A DNA stretch of 64,000 bases from Xanthobacter dioxanivorans (GCF_016807805.1 NZ_CP063362.1:6213311-6277310), one strand, 5' to 3'; shown: positions 7,652 to 17,059, counted from the first letter of the stretch. The notes: a model not told the origin generated them from the letters alone. Translations and numbers: made by a program.

Positions 7652-10600
7652 CTACCTGGTGAGCCCTCTGGCCTGGTTGATCGTCCGTATCCGCCGCTCG
7701 GAGAGGATCTTCTCGTCGGCGTCGATCCGGACCGACTGCTGCAGCACGCGCAGCGAGGCGCGCATTGTCTCGAAGGCCTCCCGATGCGCCGGCGGCACGC
7801 GGTTGGCCGCATCCTTCTCGCCGCGCGCGATTGCATTGCGCCCGAAGCGCGTATCAAGCGCGTGGCTCACGGCCGCGAACTCCTCGCGGATCTTCGGATC
7901 GAGCGCGCCGACCATGGCGTTCAGGCCGCGGGTATTCTGCTTCGCCTCGGCGGTGAGCCTCTCCAAAGCGTCCTGCGCCGGCCGGGAGAGACCGGGGATG
8001 GCGAGCGCCATCAGCCGCCGCTCCTCGGCGATGGCTTGTCGCTGGGCCTCCGTGGCACCGGCGTAGGCTGAGCCGAGCGCACGCAGTTCCGCCGCCGCCA
8101 CGGGCAGCGCGGCCGTGGCATCCCGGCGCTCGCGGCCGGTTGCAAGCAGCCGATCTACCATCCTCCCGGAGCCTCGGACTGCGCCATAGGCGTCGGGGGC
8201 GTTGGACATGGCGGCGGCGATGCGCTCCGCCGCGAAGCCTTTGACAAGGAGATCCTCCATCTTCGCGACCACAGCCGCCGGATCGCGCCAGATGCGCGAT
8301 GCAATTTCCCCCAATGCGGCCCGCTGCTGCCGATAATGAGAGGCGTCCAGCGCCCGCTGCCGCGCTTCCTCCTCCGCCGGCTGACGGAACTCGGTCACAG
8401 CGGCAAGCATGGGTGGAACGGTGTTTCCGGCATCGGCACGATAGGGCGCCGGCGCGACGATGCGGGAGCGGTCCTGTCGCTCCGCCTGATGCTGCGCGTC
8501 GGCAAACCTGCGGACGGACTCGAACATGGCCTTCAGCTCCGCCCGCTTCTGCGCGTCCATGTCCTCCGGCACGCGATCGCCCATGTTTCGCTCCGCGATG
8601 GCATCCGCCTTCTCGGTGAAGGCGCTCCAGCCGAAGCGCGCGGTCAGCGCCTCGCTGACCGCCTTGATCTCCTGCACGACCGCGCGATCCTCGGCGACCA
8701 GAGCAAAGGCGGCCTTGTAGGCACCCTCCCCGCCCTGCGCGCGCACGGCCTCGATCTCACCTAGCCGCGCCGTCGCCTTTATCGACAGTGCAGGCACCGA
8801 AAACGCCATGTGTACGCGACGCTGCTCCTCGCGGATCTCGAAGGATGACGCGCTCGTCTTGAAAGCCGCGGCATGGGCCCGGGCGAGCGGAACCAGTTCC
8901 TCCGTGACGGCCTTCAGCACATCGCCGCGTTTGCGACGAGAAGCTTGTCCATCGATGAGGTGCTCGCCGCCGCGCAGGGCGCCAAGCTGCCCTGGGTCTC
9001 GCTCCAGGGCTTCTCCCAGTCCCCGCGCGCCGACCTTTGACGCCGATGCCAGATCGTGGAGCTTGATCATCGCCGCGTCCGGATCACGATAGATCCGCCC
9101 CAGCACCGGCCATAGGGCCCCTTCCCGCTCCTTCGCCGCGGGCGAGGAGAGCTGCGCCAGACGCGCGTCCTCTTGGGCCGATCGCGCGAAGCGCGTCGCC
9201 GGCGCCAACAGATAATGCCTCTCGTCGGCAGGCTCCCGGGCCGACGCTTCGATGCGCTGGTCGCTGTAGGAGACGCTGCGCTCGCGGGCAATCGCAAAGC
9301 CCAACGCGACGCTCGCCCGCTCCCACAGCTTCGCCAGCTCGTTCCGCTTTTCAGACAGCCACGCCAGCCGCCGCGCCGCCCCCTCCCCTATCCCGGATGC
9401 GGCCTCGGCGAGTTGGTCGATGCCGCGCAGCCGCGCGAAGTCACGGGCGTGGGCCTGGTACGACGGCTCGCTCTCATAGTCGAGCGTGGTGGTCTTCGCG
9501 CCGGACCGCGACAGGCGCTCCACGAGCTGCTTGAAGAGATCCGGACGATGGCTTTCCCGTTCCATGCGCGCTGTGCGGTCCTCTAAGGTTTCGACCTGCT
9601 TCGCGGTCCAGACGTTGCGCTCGACCTGGCGCTCCTCAAGCCGCTTCTCACCCGCTTCCTCGTCGATCACCGGGATCCTGACGGTGACCGTCTCGACACC
9701 GTCCTTGCGCAAGGTGACGGTGTCTCCCACGCTCACGCCGCCCTTCTCAAGCGCGGCGGGTAGGCTGACGCCCCACAGACGTTGCGTCGATCCATCATCC
9801 GCGCGAACATCGGCATAGGGGCTCGGCGCGATATCCTCGCTCTCCCGGAACTTGGCCTGGCTGATCTCGAGGAGCTCGCCGGTGACGCCTCCGGCATGAT
9901 CAACACGAGGCTTGCGCCCCCACTCGCCACGCGGCTCGAAATCTTCCCAGGCCGCATAGAGGTCGGCCCGATCGCGGTGACGGCTCATCGCCACATAGGT
10001 CAGATGCTGGTCCAACGTGCCTGTGGCGAGCACGAAGGTCCGGTCCACCGTCGCGCCCTGGGCCTTGTGAATGGTGGCCGCATAGCCGTGATCGACATTG
10101 CCATAGGTGTCCTCGCCGAAGACGACCTCGCGTCCATTGTCGAGACGAACTGTGAGGAGCGTCCGGCCCCTTTCATCGGTGGTGGAGGTCACTGAGCCAA
10201 GCATGCCGTTCTTGACGTGCTGTGGTCCGAGGTGCTTCGCCCGCGGCTCCACGAACCGCGCATTCTCGAGGAAGATGATGCGGTCGCTGGCAGCGAATTC
10301 ACGCGTTCCACGTTCCGTCGTGAACGTGCGATTCGCCGAAAGCGCACCGTCGTCCGCCAGCACCTTGCGCAGCGCGTCGTTGAGACGCTTCACATCCTCA
10401 TTGATATGGGCGAGGACAAGCAGTTCATCCCCGCGCGGCGGCTGTCGCTCACCCTCGGCCGCCGTCTTTCCGGTGAGTGCGCGCCACGCCCCGGTCCAGT
10501 CCGTGACGATCCGGCCAATGGCATCCTCGCGCGTTGCGGCCTCGACGATATGGCCATGCTGTGCATAGGCATCGAGTGCCGTCTCGAGCTCGCCGCGCGC

Positions 10601-12268
10601 GAACAGCCGAGACGCATTGCGCGCCCATTCGTCCCGCTGGCGCCGCACGCCGGCAAGCTCGGCGAAGCCAATCCGTTCCGCGATCGCCCTGAAGGCCGCG
10701 CCCGCCTGGATCGGCTGGAGCTGCATCGCGTCACCGACCAGGACGACTTTCGCCTCGGCGTCCTCGACGACCTTCAGCACCCGCGCCATCTGCTGCGAGG
10801 ATACCATCCCCGCCTCGTCGATGACGAAGACGTCGCCCCGTTCGAGCTGCTCACGCCCGCTGGCCCAGGCCAGCTCCCAGGACGCGAGCGTGCGCGAGGC
10901 AATGCCCGAACTGTCCTCCAAGCCCTCCGCCGCCTTGCCGGCCAGCGCCGCGCCGAGCGCACGACGCCCATTGCTTTCCCAGGCGACGCGCGCCGCAGCG
11001 AGGAGGATGGACTTGCCGGCGCCGGCAAGCCCGACAACCGCCGCGATCGCCGCATCCGACGTGACGTGACGGACCGCATCGACCTGCTCGGCATCGAGCT
11101 TGAACGGCTTTTCGGGGTTTCGTGTCTCGATGACCTCGATTGCTCCGGCGACGCGCGCTGCGGAAACACCGAAGCCATCACGCGCCGCCAGATTGAGCGC
11201 CGAGCGCGCCATGCCGTGCTCGACACGCAGCATCTCGCGCGTCGTGAAGACCGCAGGCTCCGCCGCTCTCCCCGTCTCAGGATCGAGCTTCTGCGGGCGC
11301 AGCGTGACAAGATCGGGCGAACCCATCAGCCGGGCCCGGATGTTGGCGAAGTCCTCGGGATCGTCGACATAGCGGTGGAGCGCGCGGGCGATATCACGCT
11401 CGTCGAAGGTGGACCGTTCGTTGCTGAGCTGCCGGAGGAGAAGGCCCGGATCGGTGGCAAGGCGATCGGCCATGTCCTGCCGGCGGGCGAGCTCCGCCGG
11501 CGCCAGGAACATTCGACTGCCATTGCGCACCATCGCTGCCTTCGCCGGCCCGAGATGCTTCTGAGCGATGCCGCCACGGCCCTGCTCGGCATAGGAGCGC
11601 CCGTCGAGGCGAATGTCGAAGCCGGCGAGTGCCAGATGCCGGTTCGCCGTCTCCGCCCAGGCGATCTTCCATGCCTTCATCGTCTCGCGATCGCCCGCCC
11701 ACAGCCGATAGACGATCTTGCCGCTCGGCCGGTCGGGCGTGACGACGCGGAGCGGCTTCCCGTCCTCTCCGAGCACCGGCACCTTCTTCGGGCCGAAGCC
11801 GTTCTCCGCAAGAGGCCGGAGCGTCGTCATCAAATGCACGTGCGGATTGCCATCCTTGTCGTGATAGACCCAGTCGGCGACCATCCCCTTTGAGGTGAAG
11901 TGCTCCCGGACGAGCTCGCGCATCAGCGCGATGTTCTCAGCTCGGCTGAGCTCCTCCGGCAGCGCAATGATCAGCTCGCGTGCGAGCTGCGCATCCTCCC
12001 TTTTCTCGAAGGCCTCGACCGCATTCCACAGGACTTCGCTGGCGCCGGCGACGCTCTTGCCAGCGATCCTGGCCGAGAGCCAGGCCGGCGCCTCCTCCGG
12101 AAGCGCCAGCTCCTCATGCACCAGCTCGGACGCCCCGCCCTCGTAGCGGAACGTGGTGCCAGCCTTCTCGTCCATCATCTTGGTGCGGTGGCGATACGCG
12201 GCGGCCGAGACGACGCTGCGCCCGGTCCCCCGGCTGATCACCTGCGCCCTGACGAACATGATGGCCAC
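7652..12268 (-). CDS. traA: Ti-type conjugative transfer relaxase/helicase TraA
   Basis: 1538 residues. The N-terminal 260 residues are a MobA/MobL (MOBQ) relaxase: MFVRAQVISRGTGRSVVSAAAYRHR opens it, and the metal-binding histidines are in GNPHVHLMTTLRPL near residue 143. The middle is a TraI/RecD-like helicase with Walker A GLAGAGKS near 414, the DEAG box VFVIDEAGM, and the late motif GYAATIHKAQGATVD. The C-terminal 600 residues are helical and less conserved. The GTG at 12268 was chosen because GGAAG sits five bases before it; ATG at 12259 is the alternative. TraA nicks oriT and unwinds the transferred strand. It diverges from traC-traD-traG, with oriT immediately upstream. Confidence 0.95.
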   Translation of the reverse strand: MAIMFVRAQVISRGTGRSVVSAAAYRHRTKMMDEKAGTTFRYEGGASELVHEELALPEEAPAWLSARIAGKSVAGASEVLWNAVEAFEKREDAQLARELIIALPEELSRAENIALMRELVREHFTSKGMVADWVYHDKDGNPHVHLMTTLRPLAENGFGPKKVPVLGEDGKPLRVVTPDRPSGKIVYRLWAGDRETMKAWKIAWAETANRHLALAGFDIRLDGRSYAEQGRGGIAQKHLGPAKAAMVRNGSRMFLAPAELARRQDMADRLATDPGLLLRQLSNERSTFDERDIARALHRYVDDPEDFANIRARLMGSPDLVTLRPQKLDPETGRAAEPAVFTTREMLRVEHGMARSALNLAARDGFGVSAARVAGAIEVIETRNPEKPFKLDAEQVDAVRHVTSDAAIAAVVGLAGAGKSILLAAARVAWESNGRRALGAALAGKAAEGLEDSSGIASRTLASWELAWASGREQLERGDVFVIDEAGMVSSQQMARVLKVVEDAEAKVVLVGDAMQLQPIQAGAAFRAIAERIGFAELAGVRRQRDEWARNASRLFARGELETALDAYAQHGHIVEAATREDAIGRIVTDWTGAWRALTGKTAAEGERQPPRGDELLVLAHINEDVKRLNDALRKVLADDGALSANRTFTTERGTREFAASDRIIFLENARFVEPRAKHLGPQHVKNGMLGSVTSTTDERGRTLLTVRLDNGREVVFGEDTYGNVDHGYAATIHKAQGATVDRTFVLATGTLDQHLTYVAMSRHRDRADLYAAWEDFEPRGEWGRKPRVDHAGGVTGELLEISQAKFRESEDIAPSPYADVRADDGSTQRLWGVSLPAALEKGGVSVGDTVTLRKDGVETVTVRIPVIDEEAGEKRLEERQVERNVWTAKQVETLEDRTARMERESHRPDLFKQLVERLSRSGAKTTTLDYESEPSYQAHARDFARLRGIDQLAEAASGIGEGAARRLAWLSEKRNELAKLWERASVALGFAIARERSVSYSDQRIEASAREPADERHYLLAPATRFARSAQEDARLAQLSSPAAKEREGALWPVLGRIYRDPDAAMIKLHDLASASKVGARGLGEALERDPGQLGALRGGEHLIDGQASRRKRGDVLKAVTEELVPLARAHAAAFKTSASSFEIREEQRRVHMAFSVPALSIKATARLGEIEAVRAQGGEGAYKAAFALVAEDRAVVQEIKAVSEALTARFGWSAFTEKADAIAERNMGDRVPEDMDAQKRAELKAMFESVRRFADAQHQAERQDRSRIVAPAPYRADAGNTVPPMLAAVTEFRQPAEEEARQRALDASHYRQQRAALGEIASRIWRDPAAVVAKMEDLLVKGFAAERIAAAMSNAPDAYGAVRGSGRMVDRLLATGRERRDATAALPVAAAELRALGSAYAGATEAQRQAIAEERRLMALAIPGLSRPAQDALERLTAEAKQNTRGLNAMVGALDPKIREEFAAVSHALDTRFGRNAIARGEKDAANRVPPAHREAFETMRASLRVLQQSVRIDADEKILSERRIRTINQARGLTR

Positions 12269-12289
12269 TATCGCTTCCACCCATCCCAA

Positions 12290-12322
12290 GCACGTCGCGC
12301 CAGCGACGTATATTGCGCCCTC
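12290..12322. other. oriT: origin of transfer (oriT) core, Ti/RSF1010 type
   Basis: Immediately upstream of traA lies a perfect inverted repeat, ACGTCGC at 12292-12298 and GCGACGT at 12303-12309, joined by GCCA. It is followed on the plus strand by ATATTGCGCCC. Read on the minus strand this is GGGCGCAATATACGTCGC, which from memory matches the nic region of Agrobacterium Ti plasmids apart from one base. MOBQ relaxases bind the hairpin and cut beside it. Position between divergent traA and traCDG is the classical place. The exact nicked bond was not determined. Confidence 0.85.
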
Positions 12323-12389
12323 AAACAGATCGGACCGCAGGGCCGATGCCGCTTCAAACGGCCGGCCCTGCGGGGGACCGGCCGCCAGT

Positions 12390-12452
12390 GAGCCGTTCGG
12401 CTCACCAACAATTTAGCCTATTTAACTGATTTATATAAGTCGATATAATCGA
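12390..12452 (+). promoter_or_regulatory. probable traC promoter with two inverted repeats
   Basis: An AT-rich stretch in a GC-rich context. TTAACT at 12422-12427 and TATAAT at 12444-12449 are spaced 16 bp, a reasonable sigma-70 promoter for traC. The -10 box lies within the palindrome TCGAT-ATA-ATCGA (12440-12452), a likely repressor site. A second perfect palindrome, TGAGCCG-TT-CGGCTCA, occupies 12390-12405 and could be a regulator site or a bidirectional stem-loop between the divergent tra genes. Confidence 0.55.
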
Positions 12453-12491
12453 CCTATGCCGCCCTAATTTCAGGTGAGGTGAGGTCTCTCA

Positions 12492-12725
12492 ATGCGCGTA
12501 AAATCGTCACTTTCCGAGATCGATTCCCAGATCGAGAAGCTGCGGGAACGCAGGAAAACTCTGGTCGTTAAAGCGGGCGAGCGTTTCGCCCGGGCCGCCG
12601 CGAAGGCCGGCCTGGTGGAGATGGAGATCCCCGACGATCAGCTCGACGCGATCTGCGAGGAAATCGCCGCCCGATTTCGCAAGACCGCCAAAGGCAAGGC
12701 GCCCACCGGTCCATCAGCCCCTTGA
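12492..12725 (+). CDS. traC: conjugal transfer protein TraC
   Basis: 77 residues, like the short TraC accessory proteins of Ti-type transfer systems. The N-terminal half is a predicted coiled coil (SEIDSQIEKLRERRKTLV); the second half has the family block KAGLVEMEIPDDQLDAICEE and a basic end. TraC proteins assist relaxosome assembly at oriT. GGTGAGGTGAGG precedes the ATG. It is the first gene of the traC-traD-traG set, 50 bp before the traD start used here. Confidence 0.8.
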   Translation: MRVKSSLSEIDSQIEKLRERRKTLVVKAGERFARAAAKAGLVEMEIPDDQLDAICEEIAARFRKTAKGKAPTGPSAP

Positions 12726-12774
12726 GCGGATCGATCAGGAGCTGGCCCGGCTCGAGCGACGACGCAGGGCCATT

Positions 12775-13014
12775 ATGAGCGAAGCACGCAAGCGTGAGGC
12801 TCGGCAGAAGTTCCTGCTGGGTGGGCTGGTGGTGCGCGCGGGACTGGCTGAGGCCGATCGAGCCTTCTTGTTCGGCGCGCTGATCGAAGCGAGCGGCTTC
12901 GTGGCCGGATCCGATCACCATGAACGGCTGAAGGCGATCGGGTTGGAGGCGTTCAGACAGCGGCCCATGGAGGATCTGCAGGTGCCGGATCAAGTGGACG
13001 GGGGACGGCCATGA
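12775..13014 (+). CDS. traD: conjugal transfer protein TraD
   Basis: 79 residues with the TraD-type core RKREARQKFLLGGLVVRAGLAEADRAFLFGAL. The frame stays open upstream through a coiled-coil-like stretch (IDQELARLERRRRAIM), so the true start may be up to 20 codons earlier at a non-ATG codon. TraD of this family is a small relaxosome accessory protein and is unrelated to the F-plasmid TraD coupling ATPase. Its stop overlaps the traG ATG (ATGA), showing translational coupling. Confidence 0.8.
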   Translation: MSEARKREARQKFLLGGLVVRAGLAEADRAFLFGALIEASGFVAGSDHHERLKAIGLEAFRQRPMEDLQVPDQVDGGRP

Positions 13015-14918
13015 AGGGACGTCTGCACCCAGCGCTGCTCCTCGTCCTCGTTCCGATCGTCGTCACAGCTGCGGCTGTCTTCGTCACCAACTGGCGATGG
13101 CACGGCCTCGCCATCGGCATGTCGGGCAAGATCGCCTATTGGTTCTTGCGCGCGTCGCCGCTCCCTGCCCTGCTGTTCGGCCCCCTTGCCGGGCTCGTGA
13201 CCGTCTGGGCGCAACCAATGCATCGGCGCCGGCCGATTGCCATGGTCACGCTCATCTGCTTTCTCGGGGTGGCCGGCTTCTACGCCCTGCGCGAATATGA
13301 TCGCCTCGCACCCTTCGTCGAGAGCGGGGCGGTTACGTGGGACCGCGCCCTTTCCTACCTCGATGCCTTGGCCGTCGCAGGCGCCATTGTCGGATTCCTC
13401 GTCGTGGCCACGGCGGCACGGATCTCCGTCGTCGTCCTCGTACCGATCAGGCGCGCAAAGCGAGCAACCTTCGGAGACGCGGACTGGTTGCCCATGTCGG
13501 CGGCCGCGCGGCTGTTCCCCGCGGACGGCGAAGTCGTGGTCGGTGAGCGCTATCGCGTTGACCGGGAGATCATCCATGAGCTGCCATTCGACCCCGCGGA
13601 CCGCTCGACCTGGGGTCAGGGCGGCCGCGCTCCGCTCCTGACCTATAAGCAGGATTTCGACAGCACCCACATGCTGTTCTTCGCGGGGTCGGGGGGCTTC
13701 AAGACCACGAGCAACGTGATCCCAACGGCGTTGCGCTATTCCGGCCCCTTGATCTGCCTCGACCCCTCGACCGAGGTCGCGCCGATGGTGCGGGAGCATC
13801 GCATGCGCGCGCTCGGTCGCGAGGTGATGGTGCTCGATCCCGTCAATTCGATCGGCGGATTCAACGTGCTCGACGGCATCGAGGCGTCGCAGAAAAAGGA
13901 GGAAGACATCGTCGGGATCGCGCACATGCTGCTGTCCGAGAGCGCACGCTTTGAATCCTCGACCGGCGCCTATTTCCAGAACCAGGCGCACAACCTTCTG
14001 ACCGGCCTGCTGGCGCACGTGATGCTCTCGCCGGAATATGCCGGCCGTCGCACTCTGCGCAGCCTGCGCCAGATCGTTTCTGAGCCTGAGCCTTCGGTCC
14101 TCGCCATGCTCCGAGACATCCAGGAGCACTCGGGATCGACCTTCATTCGCGAGACACTCGGCGTCTTCACCAATATGACCGAGCAGACCTTCTCCGGCGT
14201 CTATTCCACCGCGTCGAAGGACACCCAATGGCTTTCCCTCGACAATTATGCCGCCCTGGTCTGCGGCAATGCCTTCAGGTCGCGCGACATCGTCTCCGGA
14301 AAGAAGGACGTCTTCCTGAACATCCCGGCAGCGATCCTCAGGTCCTATCCCGGGATCGGTCGGGTGATCATCGGTTCGCTGATCAACGCCATGGTGCAGG
14401 CTGATGGCGCCTTCACCTCGCGCACCCTTTTCATGCTCGATGAGGTGGATTTGCTGGGGTACATGCGGGTGCTGGAGGAGGCTCGCGATCGCGGCCGCAA
14501 GTACGGCATCACGCTGATGCTGATGTACCAGTCGGTGGGCCAACTCGAGCAGCATTTCGGGAAGGCCGGCGCGACCTCATGGATCGATGGCTGCGCCTTC
14601 GCCTCCTATGCAGCGATCAAGGCGCTCGAGACCGCTCGCAACGTCTCGGCGCAGTGCGGGGAGATGACGGTCGAGGTTCAGGGCCGATCACGCAACGTGG
14701 GCTGGAGCAGCTCGAGTAATAGCAGCCGCAACTCGGAAAGCATCAGCTTCCAACGACGGCCGCTCATCATGCCCCACGAGATCACCCAGTCGATGCGCAA
14801 GGACGAGCAAATTATCATCGTGCAGGGGCGGAGCCCCATCCGCTGCGGGCGCGCAATCTATTTCCGGCGAAGGGACATGAGCGAGCAGGCCAAGGCCAAT
14901 CGTTTCGTCAAAGTGTGA
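13011..14918 (+). CDS. traG: type IV coupling protein TraG (VirD4 family)
   Basis: 635 residues, the usual TraG length. Three or four N-terminal membrane helices (residues 5-150) are followed by the cytosolic ATPase. The Walker A loop is degenerate in form but clear in place, GSGGFKTTS near residue 228, as in the TraG branch; Walker B is LFMLDEVDLL near 475; and YKYGITLMLMYQSVGQLEQ-type helicase motifs follow. The protein links the TraA relaxosome to the mating channel. No trb (channel) genes are found in this window, so the channel must be encoded elsewhere or supplied in trans. Confidence 0.94.
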   Translation: MKGRLHPALLLVLVPIVVTAAAVFVTNWRWHGLAIGMSGKIAYWFLRASPLPALLFGPLAGLVTVWAQPMHRRRPIAMVTLICFLGVAGFYALREYDRLAPFVESGAVTWDRALSYLDALAVAGAIVGFLVVATAARISVVVLVPIRRAKRATFGDADWLPMSAAARLFPADGEVVVGERYRVDREIIHELPFDPADRSTWGQGGRAPLLTYKQDFDSTHMLFFAGSGGFKTTSNVIPTALRYSGPLICLDPSTEVAPMVREHRMRALGREVMVLDPVNSIGGFNVLDGIEASQKKEEDIVGIAHMLLSESARFESSTGAYFQNQAHNLLTGLLAHVMLSPEYAGRRTLRSLRQIVSEPEPSVLAMLRDIQEHSGSTFIRETLGVFTNMTEQTFSGVYSTASKDTQWLSLDNYAALVCGNAFRSRDIVSGKKDVFLNIPAAILRSYPGIGRVIIGSLINAMVQADGAFTSRTLFMLDEVDLLGYMRVLEEARDRGRKYGITLMLMYQSVGQLEQHFGKAGATSWIDGCAFASYAAIKALETARNVSAQCGEMTVEVQGRSRNVGWSSSSNSSRNSESISFQRRPLIMPHEITQSMRKDEQIIIVQGRSPIRCGRAIYFRRRDMSEQAKANRFVKV

Positions 14919-15008
14919 TCCATGGCCTGCGAACTTTTCGTCTCAGGGGATGCCTCTCAAGTCGGCGACGCGGGGTAAGAAAGGATCCGCCTCAATCACC
15001 AATAGGTG

Positions 15009-15037
15009 TTGAATGTATCTCAAATGAGAGACATAAT
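15009..15037 (+). promoter_or_regulatory. promoter/operator of the RelB-RelE-type pair
   Basis: TTGAAT (15009-15014) and CATAAT (15032-15037) have the ideal 17-bp spacing. Between and over them is an imperfect palindrome, ATGT-A-TCTC-AAAT-GAGA-G-ACAT (15013-15034), as expected for autoregulation by the antitoxin. A strong AGGAGGGTCGGAA ribosome binding site follows before the ATG at 15062. Confidence 0.7.
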
Positions 15038-15061
15038 GCTTTTAACATAGGAGGGTCGGAA

Positions 15062-15361
15062 ATGGCCGCTCAAACCTCGATGCTGCACATCCGCGTCGAC
15101 GACAAGCTGAAGGCCGACGCGACCGAGAAGCTGGCCAGCTTCGGCCTGACGGTTTCCGATGCCGTCCGGATTCTGCTCACGCGCGTCGTAAAAGAGGGCG
15201 CGTTGCCGGCGGGCTTGACCACGGACCCGGAAGCGCATGACGCGTGGTTTCGGGCCAAGGTGCGAGAAGCCTTGGACGACACCCGGCCATCGGTGCCGCA
15301 CCGGCAGGTGATGGATGAGACACAGGCGCTGATCGATAGGAAGCGCCGTGCGAAGGCTTGA
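15062..15361 (+). CDS. RelB/DinJ-family antitoxin
   Basis: 99 residues. The N-terminus (SMLHIRVDDKLKADATEKLASFGLTVSDAVRILL) is a ribbon-helix-helix DNA-binding domain of the RelB/DinJ type; the C-terminal half should wrap the toxin. An upstream in-frame extension to 14915 was rejected because the promoter, operator and AGGAGGGT site all point to ATG 15062. The toxin gene overlaps its end by 14 bp. Confidence 0.9.
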   Translation: MAAQTSMLHIRVDDKLKADATEKLASFGLTVSDAVRILLTRVVKEGALPAGLTTDPEAHDAWFRAKVREALDDTRPSVPHRQVMDETQALIDRKRRAKA

Positions 15362-15647
15362 GTGGCGCGAGGACGCACGCGCCGATCTGCTGGCGATTGT
15401 CGATTTCATTTCCGACGACAACCCCGATGCCTCCCAACGGCTTAAGGATGACATAGAGGCGAAGACGTCAAAGTTGCCTGAGCATCCGAGGCTCTACCGC
15501 CCCGGCCGCGTCGACGGCACGCGGGAAATGGTCGTGCGATCAAACTACCTGATCGTGTACGCCGAGAATGCCCACGCCATCTCCATTCTGCGCGTCCTGC
15601 ATGCGGCCCAGCAATGGCCGCCAGTGCCGGAGGACGAGGAGATCTGA
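15348..15647 (+). CDS. RelE/ParE-family toxin
   Basis: 99 residues, starting with GTG inside the antitoxin gene. The fold markers are LEWREDARADLLAIVDFI at the N-terminus, RPGRVDGTREMVVRSNYLIVYA in the middle and ISILRVLHAAQQWP at the end, which is the typical RelE/ParE beta-sheet with terminal Arg/His residues. Whether it cuts mRNA (RelE) or inhibits gyrase (ParE) cannot be settled; the RxGR-TRE-VV-NYLIVY pattern is common to both. It forms a two-gene operon with the antitoxin. Confidence 0.9.
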   Translation: MRRLEWREDARADLLAIVDFISDDNPDASQRLKDDIEAKTSKLPEHPRLYRPGRVDGTREMVVRSNYLIVYAENAHAISILRVLHAAQQWPPVPEDEEI

Positions 15648-15819
15648 TTGCCGGAGCCCGCGCTCGACCCGAACGAGGGGCGCCGCACGCTGTCCCAGCT
15701 CAACGCGCTGCAATAGTACCGAGGCCAGGGCGGAGACTTCCGGGCGCGCCGCAACCGGGCGCCTGGAACAAGGTCCCCCCCTCGCGCTCCAGCAGTCACC
15801 CGCGCAGGTGCAGAAGGCG

Positions 15820-16218
15820 CTACCGCCTTCCTCGATATCGCTCGAACGGGTCCGCGGCACCGGACGGCGTCAGCCAATCGACGAAGAGCGTATAGGCGAG
15901 CGCGAACGCAACAAGCCCGATCGCGATCAGGCCGAAGGTCCAGAACGGCAATCCGTGGGCCGCTTCCGGATGAGCGGAGACCACGATCGAAACCGGGACC
16001 ATGACGATCGCGGCGAGGACCATCAGCCCTGAGAAGGGCCGGAACATACACAGGACATAGAAGGCAAGATACCAGCCGCAGTAGAAGGCGGCCCGTCCGA
16101 TGTACTCGAGCACGACGAAGGGCAGCGCGAGGAGCAAGGGCAGTGTTCGGCTCGCGGCTGATCGCGCGTCCGGGTCCTTGCCCGGCTTCCTCGATAATGG
16201 GCGGCGATCGATCGTCAT
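15820..16218 (-). CDS. small inner-membrane protein of unknown function
   Basis: 132 residues with a basic N-terminus (RRPLSRKPGKDPDAR) and three hydrophobic segments at about 24-45, 50-80 and 90-112 (LPLLLALPFVVLEYIG, MVLAAIVMVPVSIVV and ALAYTLFVDWL among them). I chose ATG 16218 because the hydrophobic protein starts soon after it and the upstream frame is arginine-rich noise. It has no partner on its strand nearby except the small protein at 16437-16580. Not recognised; likely an element-encoded membrane protein. Confidence 0.6.
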   Translation of the reverse strand: MTIDRRPLSRKPGKDPDARSAASRTLPLLLALPFVVLEYIGRAAFYCGWYLAFYVLCMFRPFSGLMVLAAIVMVPVSIVVSAHPEAAHGLPFWTFGLIAIGLVAFALAYTLFVDWLTPSGAADPFERYRGRR

Positions 16219-16436
16219 CACTGTCGTCGCAGGTCCACGTCGTGGTGGCGCCCGTCCTTGCGGGATCGGATCCGCCCAGCGGAACAATTGGTACGCATCG
16301 GAGGATGGTCCACCAAGCGCGGACTGTCGAGAGCGCTGCCTGCCTGGCCCGTCATCAGGCCTGCAGATTGCCGATGCCAGCCGGAACGGCCGGTCGATCC
16401 GGCCGCTGCGGCTTCCCATGCAAGGAAAGAGCTGCC

Positions 16437-16580
16437 TCATGGCAGTTCCTCCCCGACAATGCGGCGGTCGAGTTCAGCGCTGGCGGTTTCCAGCTCGACC
16501 TCGATCTCGCGGCGCTCACCGGCATCGACGGCGTTCCGCAGTTCGGCACGCAGTTCCTCGATGTGCTGTTCCAGGGTCAT
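16437..16580 (-). CDS. small coiled-coil protein, copy A
   Basis: 47 residues, MTLEQHIEELRAELRNAVDA then a charged helix ending VGEELP; the whole protein reads as one amphipathic coiled coil. A paralogue lies at 20637-20801 with the same HIEELRAELRNAVDA core. GAGGAG sits six bases before ATG 16580; a second ATG six bases upstream is possible. It follows a conserved leader that is also present before the paralogue. No function known; size and charge would suit a protein-binding or DNA-bending accessory. Confidence 0.6.
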   Translation of the reverse strand: MTLEQHIEELRAELRNAVDAGERREIEVELETASAELDRRIVGEELP

Positions 16581-16775
16581 CGTCATCTCCTCGATGTTTT
16601 TGTGAAAGATGACGACGGCGGTCATGGCGGGTGGGCACGGGTCAAAACCCGCGTCAGCGGCCAGCTCGCTGGCGCGCGGAGGAACCGATTTTCCTGCGCA
16701 GCGGGAAAATTGGAGGGGCCGCGCGGTTTTGAGGCGTGCCCGCCCGCCATGGCAGGCTTGGACATTCTGAGCAGA
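16581..16775 (-). repeat. conserved 5' leader, copy A
   Basis: About 195 bp upstream of the small coiled-coil gene. It aligns with 20802-20987 before the paralogous gene. Shared blocks, read on the minus strand, include CTGCTCAGA at the far end, GCCATGGCGG, CTCAA, and ATGACCGCC near the start codon followed by GTCnTCTTTCAC. In copy A that ATG is in frame with the protein; in copy B it is not. Conservation is therefore at the nucleotide level and the segment is probably an untranslated regulatory leader. Confidence 0.6.
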
Positions 16776-17059
16776 CAAGGTGGGTTATCCAGGCACGCGG
16801 CAGCGGAACGTGCAGCCTGCCCTCATCCCGCCTCAGGCGGGGTGGATTGCAGTGACCGGGCGTCGAGCCGGTCCCGCGGGTTCGCCCCAGACAACGAGGC
16901 TGCATGCGCAAGGGATCGTCACGCCGCGAGGCGCGAAGACTGCGCGCAGGCTTCGTGGAGCCGGGGATCCGGCGGAGTAGAGCTCGGTCCGGCGCGCCGG
17001 ATGCGCCCGAATACTCCTTTGCAGGGTGCAGATTCATACCCTGCCGATCGCTCCAACGC

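Noticed and set aside
10217..11893. A 558-codon open frame on the plus strand
   Set aside because: Antisense to the traA helicase part, which has clear motifs. Composition is typical of antisense frames in GC-rich DNA.
12990..14555. A 521-codon open frame on the minus strand
   Set aside because: Antisense to traG; His/Arg/Gly-rich without family features.
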